Below, piece by piece: positions 22,940 to 34,900 of a DNA stretch of 64,000 bases (position 1 is its first letter; each line of letters begins with the position of its first letter). The stretch comes from Telmatactis stephensoni (lineage: Eukaryota; Cnidaria; Anthozoa; Actiniaria; Isophelliidae): positions 180,190 through 244,189 of the forward strand of contig JALIZF010001337.1 of assembly GCA_029948255.1 (NCBI GenBank), given 5' to 3'. Position numbers and translations under genes: made by a program. Under the pieces are notes generated by a model. That model was not told the origin of the DNA, searched no databases, and saw nothing but the letters and a program-made list of their open reading frames with translations.

Positions 22940-24524
22940 AAAAAAAACACAAAGAATGCAATAGAACACTAAAATACAGGTAAAAGGTGTGATTTATTTT
23001 ATGTTCGATAAATTTCTATATTTAAATATATCGATCGAAGATTGGGCTACCTGTGTAGCATCTTAAGGGCAGACCCCCCCCCCCTCCCCACACACACACA
23101 CACCGGGGACTGTCATGACAGTAATCTTTACATCTTTACACACAGCGACACAAATTCGACCCATTCCCCTTGTGCCCAATTAAAGATTGTTTGAAGTGCC
23201 AGATGACCAAATGTAAATACTTTATTGACAGGCATATAGGACATACCAGATATCATGGCATTCGTGTTTATTCGGAAAATATTTATCACACTCACGAACA
23301 CTTTTACTGAGAGAGAAACCGTCCAATATTCATGTAAACAGTGAAACCCCCACGTATATGAATAATAAACGGCAAAGGATATACTAAACGGGGGCAGAGG
23401 CGGAACGGAAAGGCGTTGAATTTTACAAAAGGCAGACTTTAGCAACTATAACTAATCGTTAACGAAAACCACAACATGGCTTTTAGCATCAAATATTAAA
23501 AGTCCGGCGCCATCGTGGCGGAGCAATGAGCACCTATCGTTTTCGATTTCTAAACCTACGGTTTCCTATTTCATTCGGAACGGCTTCGTCAACGCCATGT
23601 TTATCGAAAATTTGCGAAACGTTTCCCTTACAGATATATTTTTGAACTAAAGTGAACAATTTGGTATGAAGAGATATATTTTATAACCACAAACCCTATA
23701 TTTGATTATTATTAATCGACTTAAACACCCTCGGACGGGCGCACGAGGTTCGCATATCTTTCGGCTTGACACTTCGTGTCTACTTAAATTCGGGGATTTC
23801 CGAATTACGCACGCACGCATGAAGCCCATGACATAGTGTGTTACTGGCTTGAAGCCAGTGACCACAAAAATGTAGAAAACCCCTTTTTTTTAAACAGAGC
23901 TTCTTTTGTACTATGTTTCCGTCCAATCATATCAAAACAATAGCCAAGAGACGTTTTCATTTTACCTTTTTCTCCACACAGAAAGTTTCCTATTTTAAAA
24001 CTCAGAAAAGCTTTCATGAAAAGGGAACAGATACTAATTGCGCGCACTAACCTTTGAAGTTATGACAGATTTTCATGTTTCAACCAATGAGGTGGTCGGT
24101 TTAAACAATACACAATTAGAACCTATCTGTATTCCATGACCGATTACTTGCCCTTACTCGGTCCATGATACTTAACCGCTATTGCTGGTTGGTCATTTTT
24201 GCCATTTTTGTCGTGTTAGATAACAAAGCGATTATCGATTTCATAGGCAACTGTGTAAATAACTGCTGTATATAGCTTAGCTAAACTAGTAATCGATATA
24301 AATAACTTGAACTGATGCCTAACAAAGTGATCTTAACGTAAAGATGCTAGTCTACTGAGATAAAGTCAACTCTAAGATAAAGATAGTACCAAGATAAATG
24401 ATGAAATTATGATTAAATGCAGTTCATACGTCTTTGCTCCCCTCAGTCCAAACAAACAAATAGGTAGGCAGATATGACACAGAAGGACAAATTGGTCTTT
24501 GGTTCTTGTATCAACTGGAAAGTG
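22940..24524. other. Intergenic stretch between the MITE and the first CLN3-like gene
   Basis: Holds a C-run followed by a (CA)n run at about 23070-23102. The remainder is unassigned. The - frames at 23128-23445 and 23647-24047 show no domain. Homology with the second CLN3-like locus begins only at about 24478. Confidence 0.4.
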
Positions 24525-26709
24525 CTAAACCAATTTCTTACCACATTTTAAAGCAATATCTTGGAAAGATGCAGACCTAGTGATGCAGTAGACAACGTCT
24601 GACACGGTAGCCCTACACTGTTCCCTTAGCTGAGACTCAAGTCGAAGTCCAACAAATCCTGCAGTCATGATTGCAAGTGTCATGGGTAAAGGGAAAAATC
24701 CCATTCCAAACTTTCTTTGTCTTTCTTCTAGACTGTTACTAAAGAATTCCAGTGAATGGGCATACTGGAGGCCTGCAGTCAGACCTGCTGTAAAGCAAAA
24801 GCACAGCACAGCTCCAAAACCGGGAAGAAAGCGATACCAAGATTCCAGAAATATGAAAAGCAAATGAAAGACTTCTAAGAACGCAAGTAGCCAAAATCCC
24901 TTCATTGTGATGTTGTAAAGCCAATTGCTATTTACCAAGGATATAATCAAGCGATAGGAACGTGCGACGATCTCACCCATCCAAAAGCTAATGACGTAAT
25001 ACTGGTAATGGTCACGTGGTCTGAAGGGAGAGCTTGGGTAGGCAAGAGTTGAAATGACTGATCCAATCATGTTGTATTGTGAGAAAACCGATACAAACAA
25101 AGGAATCGCAATGGAAGTAGACAAAGTCAACAAGACTGATAACTTGTCCTTCGTGCTTAACTGACTGCCGTCGTCTCTTGCTTGGATGTCCTGGTCGATA
25201 ATTTCAGAGTTTGGAAGTCTTTTGTAGGCAATGGGCTCGTTGAAGGAAGAAGTGTTGGAGTTTGAAATTGGACTGTTAATGACATAATAGCAGACGAAGT
25301 AAAGAAGAGTGATGGGCGTCATTACGGCTAGTGTAATACTTGGAGAAACACAGATCCATGTAGTCATGCCTGCAATAAAACATATTACATCTTAGTACAT
25401 CCAAAGTTGTATTTTATTTATAGGTATATGTTTATCGATTTGAAATATTTTATTTCTCCAAGCTTTGAAGTGATTGATCCTCCATCAGGGCAAAGCAGTT
25501 TCAGTTGATTGTTAAAACGGCAGAGTCACGGGACAGTCACGGCAGGGTCACGGTACGGTCACGGCACGGTCACGGCAGGGTACGATCACGGCACGGTCAC
25601 GGCAGGGTACGGGCAGGGTACGGTCACGGCACGGTTACCGCATGCACGGCCGTTACGGCAGGAATTTCGACACGAACCGTTTCACACTTGGTATGAATCT
25701 TATTGAGTACTTTGGGGGTAGGTTTAGTACAGTTAAGTAAGTATACATTTTCAAATTATGATTCGCTACATGCACTTGACAGCTTCCGAAGTGCGTTCAA
25801 AAGTTTTGTCGCTTGGCCTGATCAAAAAGACAAGTCAGCTTGCATGGTTTCTCACTTGCATCGATCTAATGGAACTTGATATCAAAGTAATGCAATTTTT
25901 TTCGTTTTCCAGTTGTCTTGCTCAACTTGGCAGGTTGTTTTATTTTTTTCTTGTGTGTTATTGATCTTGAATGTCTGAAAGTTTTATTTCTGAAGCAAAA
26001 AAGACATATTTTCCTTTTCCTTCAACTTCCAAATTTTCAAAAGTTTTGTTAACATTTCCGTTGGCTTCCGTGGAAAGGTGTTAACGAGAAGAGCTGCTGA
26101 TCGATGTAAGTTGAGTCAGTTTGCAAACTCAAAACTTACATCGATCAGCACTTTCCATTTCTATTTCCACGATCATTGTTCCCAATCTTGGCCTTCAGTC
26201 TTTATTTCTTTTGTTTTAATGTGTTTACCTGTGTAATAAAGTAAAGCTACGATGTATCCAAACCCCGTCCCTGCAGAAAATGCAGAAAGCACTTCTTGAC
26301 CTCGGAAAAACGACGTTAAGGAGAGAAGAACTGTTTCACTGTACCCACGTCCAAAAGCAACCATGACAATGCCAAATAGCTTCCAATGAACATTAGCTAC
26401 CAATGTAACAATCAACATTCCTGTCGTTAAAAGACAAGTAGCAATTGATATGGACAACATCAATGGAACTGCTATAACCAGATGAGGACAAACAATAAGG
26501 CTCATTAAATTACTAGTCTCATGAGCAATGAAGACGGTTGATGTTGGCATATTGGTTCCAGCCAAAATATCATGAGCTCCTGTGAAGCATACGGAAGTGA
26601 ATAAATAGTTGATGCAACTCCACGCTAAGAAGGCTGCTAATACACTAGGCTTTTCTTGGTCGTCGTTGGAAATGATCCTCTTTGGAAATGATGAATTTGA
26701 TCCCACCAT
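24525..26709 (-). CDS. CLN3/battenin-like multipass membrane protein, copy A (441 aa)
   Basis: Exon 1 is 26709-26229 and exon 2 is 25369-24525, joined by GT/AG in phase 1 (GG|... codon split G/GC). The length of 441 aa compares with 438 in human CLN3, an endolysosomal membrane protein of the battenin family. Matching landmarks: GAHDILAG near residue 45, GRGYSETVLLSLTSFF and SAGTGFGYIVALLYYTG before the splice, a polar loop with EPIAYKRLPNSEI, then YQYYVISFWMGEIVARSYR and SWYRFLPGFGAVLCFCFTAG. Roughly ten hydrophobic segments are visible. Only one intron splits the coding region, whereas vertebrate CLN3 has many, so a retrocopy ancestor is possible. The frame is intact. A second copy in the same orientation lies at 42645-46779. 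Assignment is from motif order; it may be a divergent CLN3 subfamily. Confidence 0.85.
25527..25650. repeat. GC-rich minisatellite in the intron of CLN3-like copy A
   Basis: Variants of GGTCACGGCACGGTCACGGC and AGGGTACG repeat about seven times. It is absent from the other copy's intron. The two + frames across it are repeat artefacts. Confidence 0.85.
26071..26157. repeat. Hairpin-forming inverted repeat in CLN3-like intron A
   Basis: TGCTGATCGATGTAAGTT is mirrored by AACTTACATCGATCAGCA around a short loop, with outer GGAAAGGTG and CACTTTCC. It may be a small MITE. Confidence 0.65.
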
Positions 26710-27775
26710 AGTTTGTTAGTCTGGGAAAACTTGTTGGACGTCTTGGTTCAATCAAACCAATGGAGAAGCTGGTGTGATGTCTTACGACGTTCACCGGCTC
26801 AATAAATGTAGATGAGAAATGACACAAAAAGGTTTACCTAGGGTAAAACTATTAAAGTCTGTAGACTGAATTGATCGAAAGAAGGTGAAGTTCAATGTCA
26901 TCTCCAGCAAAGTAATTGAAGCCTGACAGTGAGTGGAATTTGCATTTCTTATTGCTAGTGATCAATACAACGGAATTCTTATAATCCTTACATGATTGTC
27001 AGTCATTGAAATATCACCCACCCACTTACTTCTCCACTAATCACGGATGAACTGGAAAAAATAAACAGAAAAACAAAAACAAAAACACCATCCTTAGTTT
27101 GCCATCAACACCAAAATACTTTCTCTTGACAGTTTCATCGTAGACAGCAAATTAAAACGGAGTAAAACCGTTTTACCCTGGTGAGTGGAAAGTAGGCTTA
27201 GGGCATATGCAAATGATTGACAAAATATAATCCTTTAATCAGGGTTTGTTTGAAATCCTTGAAAGGCGTTGGAAGTCAAAGCCAATTTTGAAGTGTACTT
27301 GAAAATCCCTTGGAAATAGCCGAAAGTCGTTGAATCCTTCTGAAATATAGCCCTTGAAATTTCTACAGTTGAAGTTGTCATTTCCAATCTTACACGAGCG
27401 AAAACTAAAGAATAAAAAGCAGTATTCATTTAGATTCATTCATTTAAAGCATAACATGTATTGTCGTACGTTTTACAGGCTTTATGCGTGTATTTTGGGT
27501 ATCCTGTGTTCGTTTTTGCTGCGCACGCTCCTTACGTGCTCAAACGTCGCTAGTTTGCTGGTCTTTTCTCAGCTGCATAGCCGCAACCAGCTGCAAAGAA
27601 TGCAAGGTAACAAAATAAATAGTGCTGTGTCTTGTTTATATAATGTAGTAGGTTTTCATTTTTGCTTTGAACATGTAGTAGGTTTTTCATTTTGTTTGTT
27701 TTTAGATTACGGAATTTAGGTTCGTTTTTGAGAGTCACTCCACTGATCCAAGAATCTCTCTAGCTAGCATTTTAC
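26710..27775. other. Upstream flank of CLN3-like copy A
   Basis: Homology with the upstream flank of copy B continues to about 26965 (GGGAAAACTTGTTGGACGTC, GCCTGACAGTGA), so the duplicated unit included promoter and 5' UTR. Beyond that I see no gene; the + frame at 27354-27719 has no domain. Confidence 0.45.
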
Positions 27776-28029
27776 AGGCTTGTAACATGGTATATGGGAT
27801 CAGGGATCAAGCTCCAAATTATGGCCAGGATCAGGGATCAGAGGCCAGGGCTCAAGGATCAAATGGGTGGGATCGAGGATCAGGGACATTGGGTCAGGAT
27901 CAGGGATCAGCTCAGTTTTTTGCACCAACGATCAGGGATCAAAAATGTCTAAAAATATGGGCTCAGGAATCAAAATTTCCGTAAGAACCCGGGATCAGTG
28001 AGACGAAAATATACCATGTTACGAGCCTG
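27776..28029. mobile_element. MITE with a GGGATCA minisatellite core
   Basis: Ends AGGCTTGTAACATGGTATAT and ATATACCATGTTACGAGCCT are inverted copies. The interior is almost wholly irregular (A/G)GGATCA(G/A)G repeats. No coding capacity. Confidence 0.75.
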
Positions 28030-28215
28030 ATTTTATTCAGTAGTTAGATAAAAAGAGTTTTCTCGTTATTACAATATCGGCCAAGCCCATGGCAGCGAGT
28101 GGTTGTTATTAGTAAACTTACTACTAAGTGTTGCGTTGGAGGTCATCAGATCATTGTCAAGCTCGTTTGATGTTGTAAGCGGGGTTGTAAGTTCATGTGG
28201 GTTTTTGGTTTCTCC

Positions 28216-28388
28216 CCATCCTCGGGGACCCAGGGCGAAAGGGGAGGGGGAGGACCGGAGGGGGAGGGGGAGGGGGAAGGAAAGGAAAAGGGGAAAAGGA
28301 CTTTCCCCTTTTCCTTTCCTTCCCCCTCCCCCTCCGGTCCTTTCCCGCCCCCTCCCCGTCCCCTTTCGCCCTGGGTCCCCGAGGATGG
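28216..28388. repeat. Near-perfect 173-bp purine/pyrimidine palindrome
   Basis: The left arm begins CCATCCTCGGGGACCCAGGG and runs through GGGGAGGGGGAGG, GGAAGGAAAGG and AAAAGGGG. The right arm returns the complement in reverse, to CCCTGGGTCCCCGAGGATGG. Arms are about 75-80 bases around a loop of roughly ten. Each arm is nearly all purine or all pyrimidine. The long frames on both strands are by-products. Confidence 0.9.
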
Positions 28389-28584
28389 TTTCTCCCTGAC
28401 TACATAACCTTGATTGGGTTGCAGGTGACCAACCCAAATGAACATGAACCATTTACCAGACCAAACACTGGTTCTACTCATAAAAGGTATAATAAATATT
28501 AATGTTTGTTTGAAACTATGTAAAATCTTTTCACTTCTGCCACTATCTAACTGTCTTACAACTCTTGTGAGGACTTGCAAAAGA

Positions 28585-28675
28585 TAGCCTGCGTTGCTGG
28601 CGGTCTGCGGTGTTTGGGCGGACCTTTCATTTCTTCCTCCGGCCAAAAACCCCAGACCGCCAGCAACGCAGGCTA
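28585..28675. mobile_element. 91-bp palindromic MITE with a 9-bp target duplication
   Basis: The arms TAGCCTGCGTTGCTGGCGG and CCGCCAGCAACGCAGGCTA are perfect inverses. Directly outside on both sides is TGCAAAAGA, a 9-bp direct repeat. Nine-base duplications are typical of Mutator-like elements, so a MULE-type mobiliser is likely. Confidence 0.8.
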
Positions 28676-28984
28676 TGCAAAAGATGGAGAGCCGTATGCT
28701 GCTCGCATTTGCCATGGAGTCAACTCCACCTGGGGACAGGTTACCTATAAATTAAGATATTTTTTCCACGTTCAAGCATTGGGCAACAAAAACTAGCTAA
28801 AGAAAAACCGTTGTACAAAGCTAAAATTATTACTTTCCAAAAGTTTGAGAAGAAAAAAATGACAATATATTTATAACATAACAGAGCCTGAGGGCTAAGT
28901 TAACTGCTAAGTTTTCTAGTTAGCCCTCAGCCTATTAGTTTCTATTTAAAAACAGGTAGAAGTATTACACTAACAGCTTGAAAA

Positions 28985-29315
28985 CAAGCACCAGGGAGAG
29001 GAGAGGTATACCGCCGTCAGAAGGAGAGTTCTTTCATCTGTTACAATAAACTGGCAAGACATTTTACGTTCAGATTAAAACAAGGAGCTGTCGTCATTCC
29101 TCCAGGAGGAAATGGTGAAATTAATGATTAAAGACAAGACGATCATAGCTACACGTGGTACATATACACTGTGCTCACCATCGGCCTCATTTGAGAGAAA
29201 CAAGCTTTCATCATGCCTACACGGGGAGGCGGGTACACGAATCATAGTTCACTTGGCCGATGCTGTTGCGAAAGACCATAGATCTGTCATGATTCAAACA
29301 GCAGATACATACCAC
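28985..29315 (+). pseudogene. Fragment of a cnidarian repeat-family protein
   Basis: The + frame at 29112-29315 encodes CLHGEAGTRIIVHLADAV followed by RSVMIQTADT. It resembles the E-A-D-T-R-I...D-A-V...I-R-T-x-D-T-D-V-V-V segment I recall from many uncharacterised, transposon-like cnidarian proteins. The frame breaks exactly where the MITE at 29316 begins, and upstream codons are shifted. It is a broken fragment; the family name is unknown to me. Confidence 0.4.
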
Positions 29316-29451
29316 TTATTAGATATTTTCTTGTGTATTACGGGCTGATATTTTACGAGTCGCGTATGTATTTTGCCGAGCCTTTAGGCGAGGCAAAATG
29401 CGAGCGATGAGTAAAATGTCAGCCCGTAATACACAAGAAAATATCTAATAA
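29316..29451. mobile_element. Palindromic MITE
   Basis: TTATTAGATATTTTCTTGTG and TATTACGGGCTGA are mirrored by TCAGCCCGTAATA and CACAAGAAAATATCTAATAA. The loop contains a second small inverted pair (GCCGAGCC / GGCGAGGC). Confidence 0.8.
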
Positions 29452-29620
29452 AGGATTTATTATATAACTGCTTCTTAGTTTTCTATTCTTCGATTGTTTT
29501 ATGTAAAATATGGCCAACCAGTTTTCAACTATGTAATACGGCATATAATACGGCCTCATATGATTTGCTTAGTTCTCTCATCCTTATATGGTAAAATTAC
29601 GTCATAGTTATATAATAAAG

Positions 29621-29679
<59 letters not shown>

Positions 29680-29745
29680 TTATTTACTTGTATAGCGCTA
29701 TTTCCAGGTGCCCAATAGCGCTTTACACTAAAAATTTACATACAA
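29621..29745. repeat. (AAT)n microsatellite next to a SINE/LINE-like tail
   Basis: About twenty ATA/AAT units (29621-29680) are followed by TTTACTTGTATAGCGCTATTT and AATAGCGCTTTACA. The latter resembles the conserved 3' tails of animal SINE/LINE families. It looks like the 3' end of a retroposon in the reverse orientation, with the microsatellite grown from its tail. Confidence 0.55.
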
Positions 29746-30395
29746 TAGATTAACGAAAAGCTAAAATTACTACAATGACTAATGAAATAAAAAGAAAAAC
29801 TAATTAATATAAATGTATATTTTAGAGAGAATAAGTGAAGAGGTGTTCTGCCCAACGATGTACTCCCAGTAAAAGGATCCTTGAGGATTTACAGTCTGCA
29901 CTTCATAGAAATATCTTGAATTTAGTTGAAAGAGAAGGCAGGCAACTTCTAATGTCCAAAAATAACATTTCGACCTTCGGTCTTCTTCAGTAAAAGTAAA
30001 CTAAAACGAATTACAAATTATATGTACAAGGTAAAAGAAGGGATGGTAAATGTATATTTTATATACAGATACAGATGTAAGGCCATTTTAGACTCCTGCT
30101 TTTTCTTGATCTCGTTATTTTGAAGCTTTTCCTTGCGAAAATCTAATTCTCTTTCTTTCCCTCTGACCCGGCTAACTTTTCAGGGCCTTTCTGTCATACG
30201 TGCTAGCTGCTTGTCATTCTTCTCTTTGTTGACTATCAATATCAAAAAGAGAAACTATCGACCAGTTTAGCTGGTTTAGCGTGGAAACAAACATTTCTAA
30301 TATATTTAGCATATGTATTTTATGCTTAGAGCGGGTCCTTTCATATTGTTTGCTGCATTTAATATACTACTTTTTATAGAATGGATTGCTCAGAA
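29746..30395. other. Unassigned stretch before the hAT transposon
   Basis: No supported gene. It contains an AACATTTCGACCTTCGGTCTTCTTC phrase of the kind found in many repeats. It ends in GCTCAGAA immediately before the hAT terminus. Confidence 0.3.
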
Positions 30396-30709
30396 CAGGG
30401 GCGGATACAGGGGGGGTGAACTGGGTGAACGTTCACCCCCCTTTTTCCTGGATAAATTGAATATATATAAAAATATTCATATCAAGGAAATAGGAAAATA
30501 ATTGGTTGATATTTTAATAAACAACACTTTTCAAAAGGACTAACACTTTTTAGCGTCTCGGGCATCTAAAGAACGCACATGCATTCGCGGAGCTTTGGTT
30601 CGTTTGGCGGGAAAATTTCCCGCCCGATGGAAACTTTTGCGAACGCGCGTTGCCCCCAGTCAGAGAACAACGTATGGTCGACGTTACCTGTCTTTCCTCA
30701 CGCTTCAAT

Positions 30710-31989
30710 ATGAAGAAGATAGAAAGCTTTTTTGTTAGGAAGAGAAGGTAAGAGATTATATATTTATTAGAACTATTAGGCTACATTCCCAGCGAAGATT
30801 TTAAGATAGTATAAATGTTTTTTTTAAACAGCAATAACGAAGATAATTCACATCGATCACCGTTACCAAAACGACTTGCTAGATCAAAAGGTATTAAAGT
30901 AAATATTTAACTTCATAATTATACTTCTTACTGATTAATTAATCAAGTGTTTAGGGATTCAATGACTCAGCGGTATAGTGCCTTTAACTATCACGATATT
31001 TTAACAGTAGCAAATCGATTGGGATATCAATTTCATATGAATCTACTGAATTGGTTCATTTTTGCACACCTCATCAGTCAAAAATATAGCCGAAATTTCA
31101 TTTTTCCAAAAAAAGCGTAAACTGAACTTCAACTAAGTGTAGTATTAATGTGATTGCAGATGATTCGAGTGAGGACTCCTCAGAATTTCGTGGCTCTCTC
31201 GAGACATTGACTGAAATACGCAGCGATCCCAACAGTACACAAACTGACTCAAAGCAAGATAAAGACAGCTCAGGTGACTTCCCAGAAATAAATATTCTTT
31301 CCCTGCCAGACGAGGTTCTATTGGTTATCCTAAGCAATATCCCGTTAAGGGATTTAATTATCAATGTTTCACCTATTTGTAGACGATTTAGAGATTTAGT
31401 GAATGATGGTTATCTTTGGAAGTCATTTGGCAGTTTAGAAGATTTTCCAAGCATTCGCTATGATAAAAGAACATTTGAGAATATATTCAGCCATGCAAAG
31501 TCTTTTAGACACCTCTATTTTAATGGGGATTTTTCTTTCTCAGAAATGTCAACGGATTATATTTCTAATTCTCTTTCTATGTGCTGCAATATTGTTTCGC
31601 TCGACTTAACTTCAAATTTTCAAATGGTTGATATATCATTTCTTGTTAACATGCATTTCCTAGAGGAGTTATCATTAGAATGGTGTATTTATGTAGAAGC
31701 TAGATCTATATTTTCACTTGAGAATGTTTGTCCTCGCTTAAAAAAGTTGAATTTGAGGTGTTGTTATCAGTTAACTGAATTAGACATAATTGAAGTCGTA
31801 TTCAATCGCCAGTGCCTGGAAGAGCTGAATATTGCTCATGTTGGATCCTATAGTTTACAGTCTGTTCGTAACCTGGCGGAAATTCTCCCCTATCTAAATA
31901 AACTAGTTATATCAGTAAACCACAATATGGAAGAGTGGGAGGACCTGAAACGAGAATTGAAGTTTCTTACATTTGACGGATATGAATAA
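30710..31989 (+). CDS. F-box/LRR protein spliced to the transposase leader exons (about 308 aa)
   Basis: Proposed exons are 30710-30747, 30832-30890 and 31160-31989. The first two are the hAT transposase's own leader exons (MKKIESFFVRKRS, then a basic linker). The third joins in phase 1 (G|AT) and encodes an acidic serine-rich stretch, a canonical F-box (ILSLPDEVLLVILSNIPLRD, then CRRFRDLV and LW) and at least three leucine-rich repeats (LEELSLEWC, LKKLNLRCC, LEELNIAH). The stop TAA (31987-31989) lies inside AATAAA (31985-31990), so this can be a terminal exon with its own poly(A) site. F-box proteins recruit substrates to SCF ubiquitin ligases; the substrate here is unknown. An unspliced start at 31150 is possible but lacks the leader. 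The splice model is inferred from consensus sites. Confidence 0.75.
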
Positions 31990-34900
31990 AAGCATGTTGT
32001 AATAAACATAGCACAGAATTTTATTAAACGCTTGTGTAACCATTTGCGTTTTTGTATTACGTAACCCTCTACTTTTCTTTTTTATCCATGCTATATACCA
32101 TGTTAACGCCCCCATTATCCATTTCCTAGACAATGTTATCCATCACGACCAAGAAGAAACCCAAGAGGAATCGGCTGTGTCAGTATTCGATGTCAGTAAG
32201 TTAACATCCTACGAATTTGTTGAAAAATTATCAGATAATGAAAAACTGGAGTTTCTTGAAAAATGCTGGCGACCATCTTCAGAATGTGTCCTCGATAAAC
32301 AAAGAGTACCAAAAAACAAAACAGTTAAATTTCAAATAAAATGGTTGGACCAGTATAAATGGCTGTCCTACAGTGCTGTTAGAGAACTTAAGGTGGCTGG
32401 ACCCTATTTCGCCAGTGCGCGGGTAGTCGAATTGAAGCGGCTATTAATCGCGTTACAGAATTAAGTTGACCAAACTTTTTACGCACACCTACTACAAATG
32501 GACCAAATTTTATAATGATGCTAGTTTGGTTGAAATCGGAGCTTTTTTAACATCGAAATTGTTATACACTGGATTTGAAATTTTGCCAATTTTCTCAAAA
32601 TCCAGACCTCGACAAGCAAAACGATTTATGAGACTTTGTAAATCAAATGTTTGTCTATAATGTGAGAGCGTTTCAAGAAATTCTATTAAGCCGATTTTGA
32701 GTAAAAACGGAGCAATTATTTTACTTTGAAGAAATTTAAATCCGTGGGTGCTTTACTAAAGTAATTTTATAACCATAATTTCCCAAAGATAACTAGCAAT
32801 ATTTTTGGTTCCAAATAATACCAAGGCATGGTACTTTATTTTGTGAATATGTCATCGTATTTGCAGTTTTTGATTGCCGTTGAGACGACTGTACGTAAAG
32901 CACTAAATTGCCGCGTTTAACTCGGAATTTCGACATATACGTTAATAATACTGGTTCTTGAAAACTAGTAGATGAAATTTTTTTTATTTCTCGATATTGA
33001 ATATTCAATCCCTTACTAGTAAGGTTGTGAAATTACAAAGGCATTGAAGTTTTTTAAGACTATTAAATAATTTTTTAAATATTGCCATATGTGCATCTCT
33101 ATTCTCCGAGTTGTTGCCGGTGTTTGATTCAGGCTTTATGATATGCATACCTGCATGCGTGTCGCTTTGGCGCCTCGTGCAAAAAATGCAAATACATGGA
33201 ACTATTAAGTCTTCCAAGTTACCTGGACTAGTTAACTACTTTCCTTCGTCTTTTTAGGCTTTAATGTGTTTTCCAGCAATATTTCACTTCTCCGTTTTCT
33301 TTTTGCACAAGGAAATATCATAGTTCTAGAAACTTTAGTAAGGAACTGCTACGCCTACAGCGTTACTCTGGATATCACTGGCGTGACTTTCCATGTATAT
33401 TTGCATTTTTTGCACGAGGCGCCAAAGCGACACGCATGCAGGTATGCATATCATAAAGCCTGAATCAAACACCGGCAACTACTCGGAGAATAGAGATGCA
33501 CATATGGCAATGTTTAAAAAATTATTCAACGATCTCAAAAAACTTCAATGCCTTTGTAATTTACACACCTTACTGGTAAAGGATTGAATATTCAATATCG
33601 AGAAATAAAAAAAAATTCATCTACTAGTTTTCAAGAAACAGTATTATTAACGTGGATGTCGAAATTCCGAGATAAACGCAGCAATTTAGTGCTTTACGTA
33701 CAGTCGTCTCAACGGCGATCAAAAATAGCAAATACAATGACATATTCACAAAATAAAGAACCATGTCTTGGTATTATTTAGAACCAAAAATATTGCAACT
33801 TTTCTTTGGAAAATTATTGTTACAAAATTAATTTAGTTAAGTACCCGCGGTTTTAAATTTCTTCAAAGTTAAATAATTGCTCCGTTTTTACTCAAAATCG
33901 GCTTAATAGAATTTCTTGAAACGCTCTCACATTATAGACAAACATTTGATTTACAAAGTCTCATAAATCGTTTTTGAGGTTGAGGTCTGGATTTCGAGAT
34001 AATGGGCGAAATGTAAAATTATGGCCATCGCAGTTTCGATGCTAAAAACACTCCGATTTCAACCAACCTAATCTCATTATAAAATTTGGTTCATGTGTAC
34101 GAAGTGTGCGAAAAATCATGTTGAACTTAAGTCCGTAACGCGATTAATAGCCGCTTCAATTCAACTACCCGCGCACTGGCGAAATAGGGTCCAGCCACCT
34201 TAAGCACGGGCCGTTTTCCAGACGGGGACGGTAACCGGAAGTAAATTTTACTTCCTGTAGACGTTCTAGAGTTCAAGCGGCTGCCGTCGTCGCTTGGCGC
34301 GAACGTGAAAAACAAGTAACTGGCGTTCTGTCGAAAACGTGAGTATGTTTTTGTCTTAATCTCTCGAAATAATTTATGATTCTCATTTATTTTGTACTTT
34401 TAACCCTCACTGGACTCTATCTCCTTTAATCCTTCAAAATTTACATTTATACAACGCGATAAACAACACACTTTTGATTATTTCTTTCAGACACTTCATG
34501 ACTAATGGCGGCCGCTTCAGACGAGAAACCAAAGTAAGTCACTTTTCATCCAAGTTTTTATGCAACATAATGTTCAAGTGTCTTCAAGACAAAAACTAAA
34601 TTGCTGTAATGTTTAATTTTGTTTTACAGAACTAATGACTGGGATGAAGAAAGAGATGTTTTATTATTAAGGGAGATGATAACAAACGAAGTGTTCTCTG
34701 TAAAGAAAGGCAGCGTTGCACGAGGCGAGAGATGGGATGGCATCGTAGAAAGGTTAAACCAAATGAAGCAACCTGTTTTTAATTTAAAAGACAAAAGATC
34801 AGTTAGGGATCACTGGGGTATTCTCGTAAAGAGGTTCAAGGCAAAAGTCCGTATGGAGGAAGCTGCAAGTGGGATATCCCCGCCAGAAATGACCGAGAAG

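Noticed and set aside
23128..23445. 105-codon - strand frame
   Set aside because: No domain, no splice or poly(A) support, biased hydrophobic composition typical of chance frames.
28069..28715. Frames of 98-189 codons on both strands
   Set aside because: They run through the purine/pyrimidine palindrome; open only because of base composition.
30388..30395. 8-bp target duplication of the hAT element
   Set aside because: GCTCAGAA and CAGAACGT (39401-39408) share only an offset CAGAA; not a true duplication as read.
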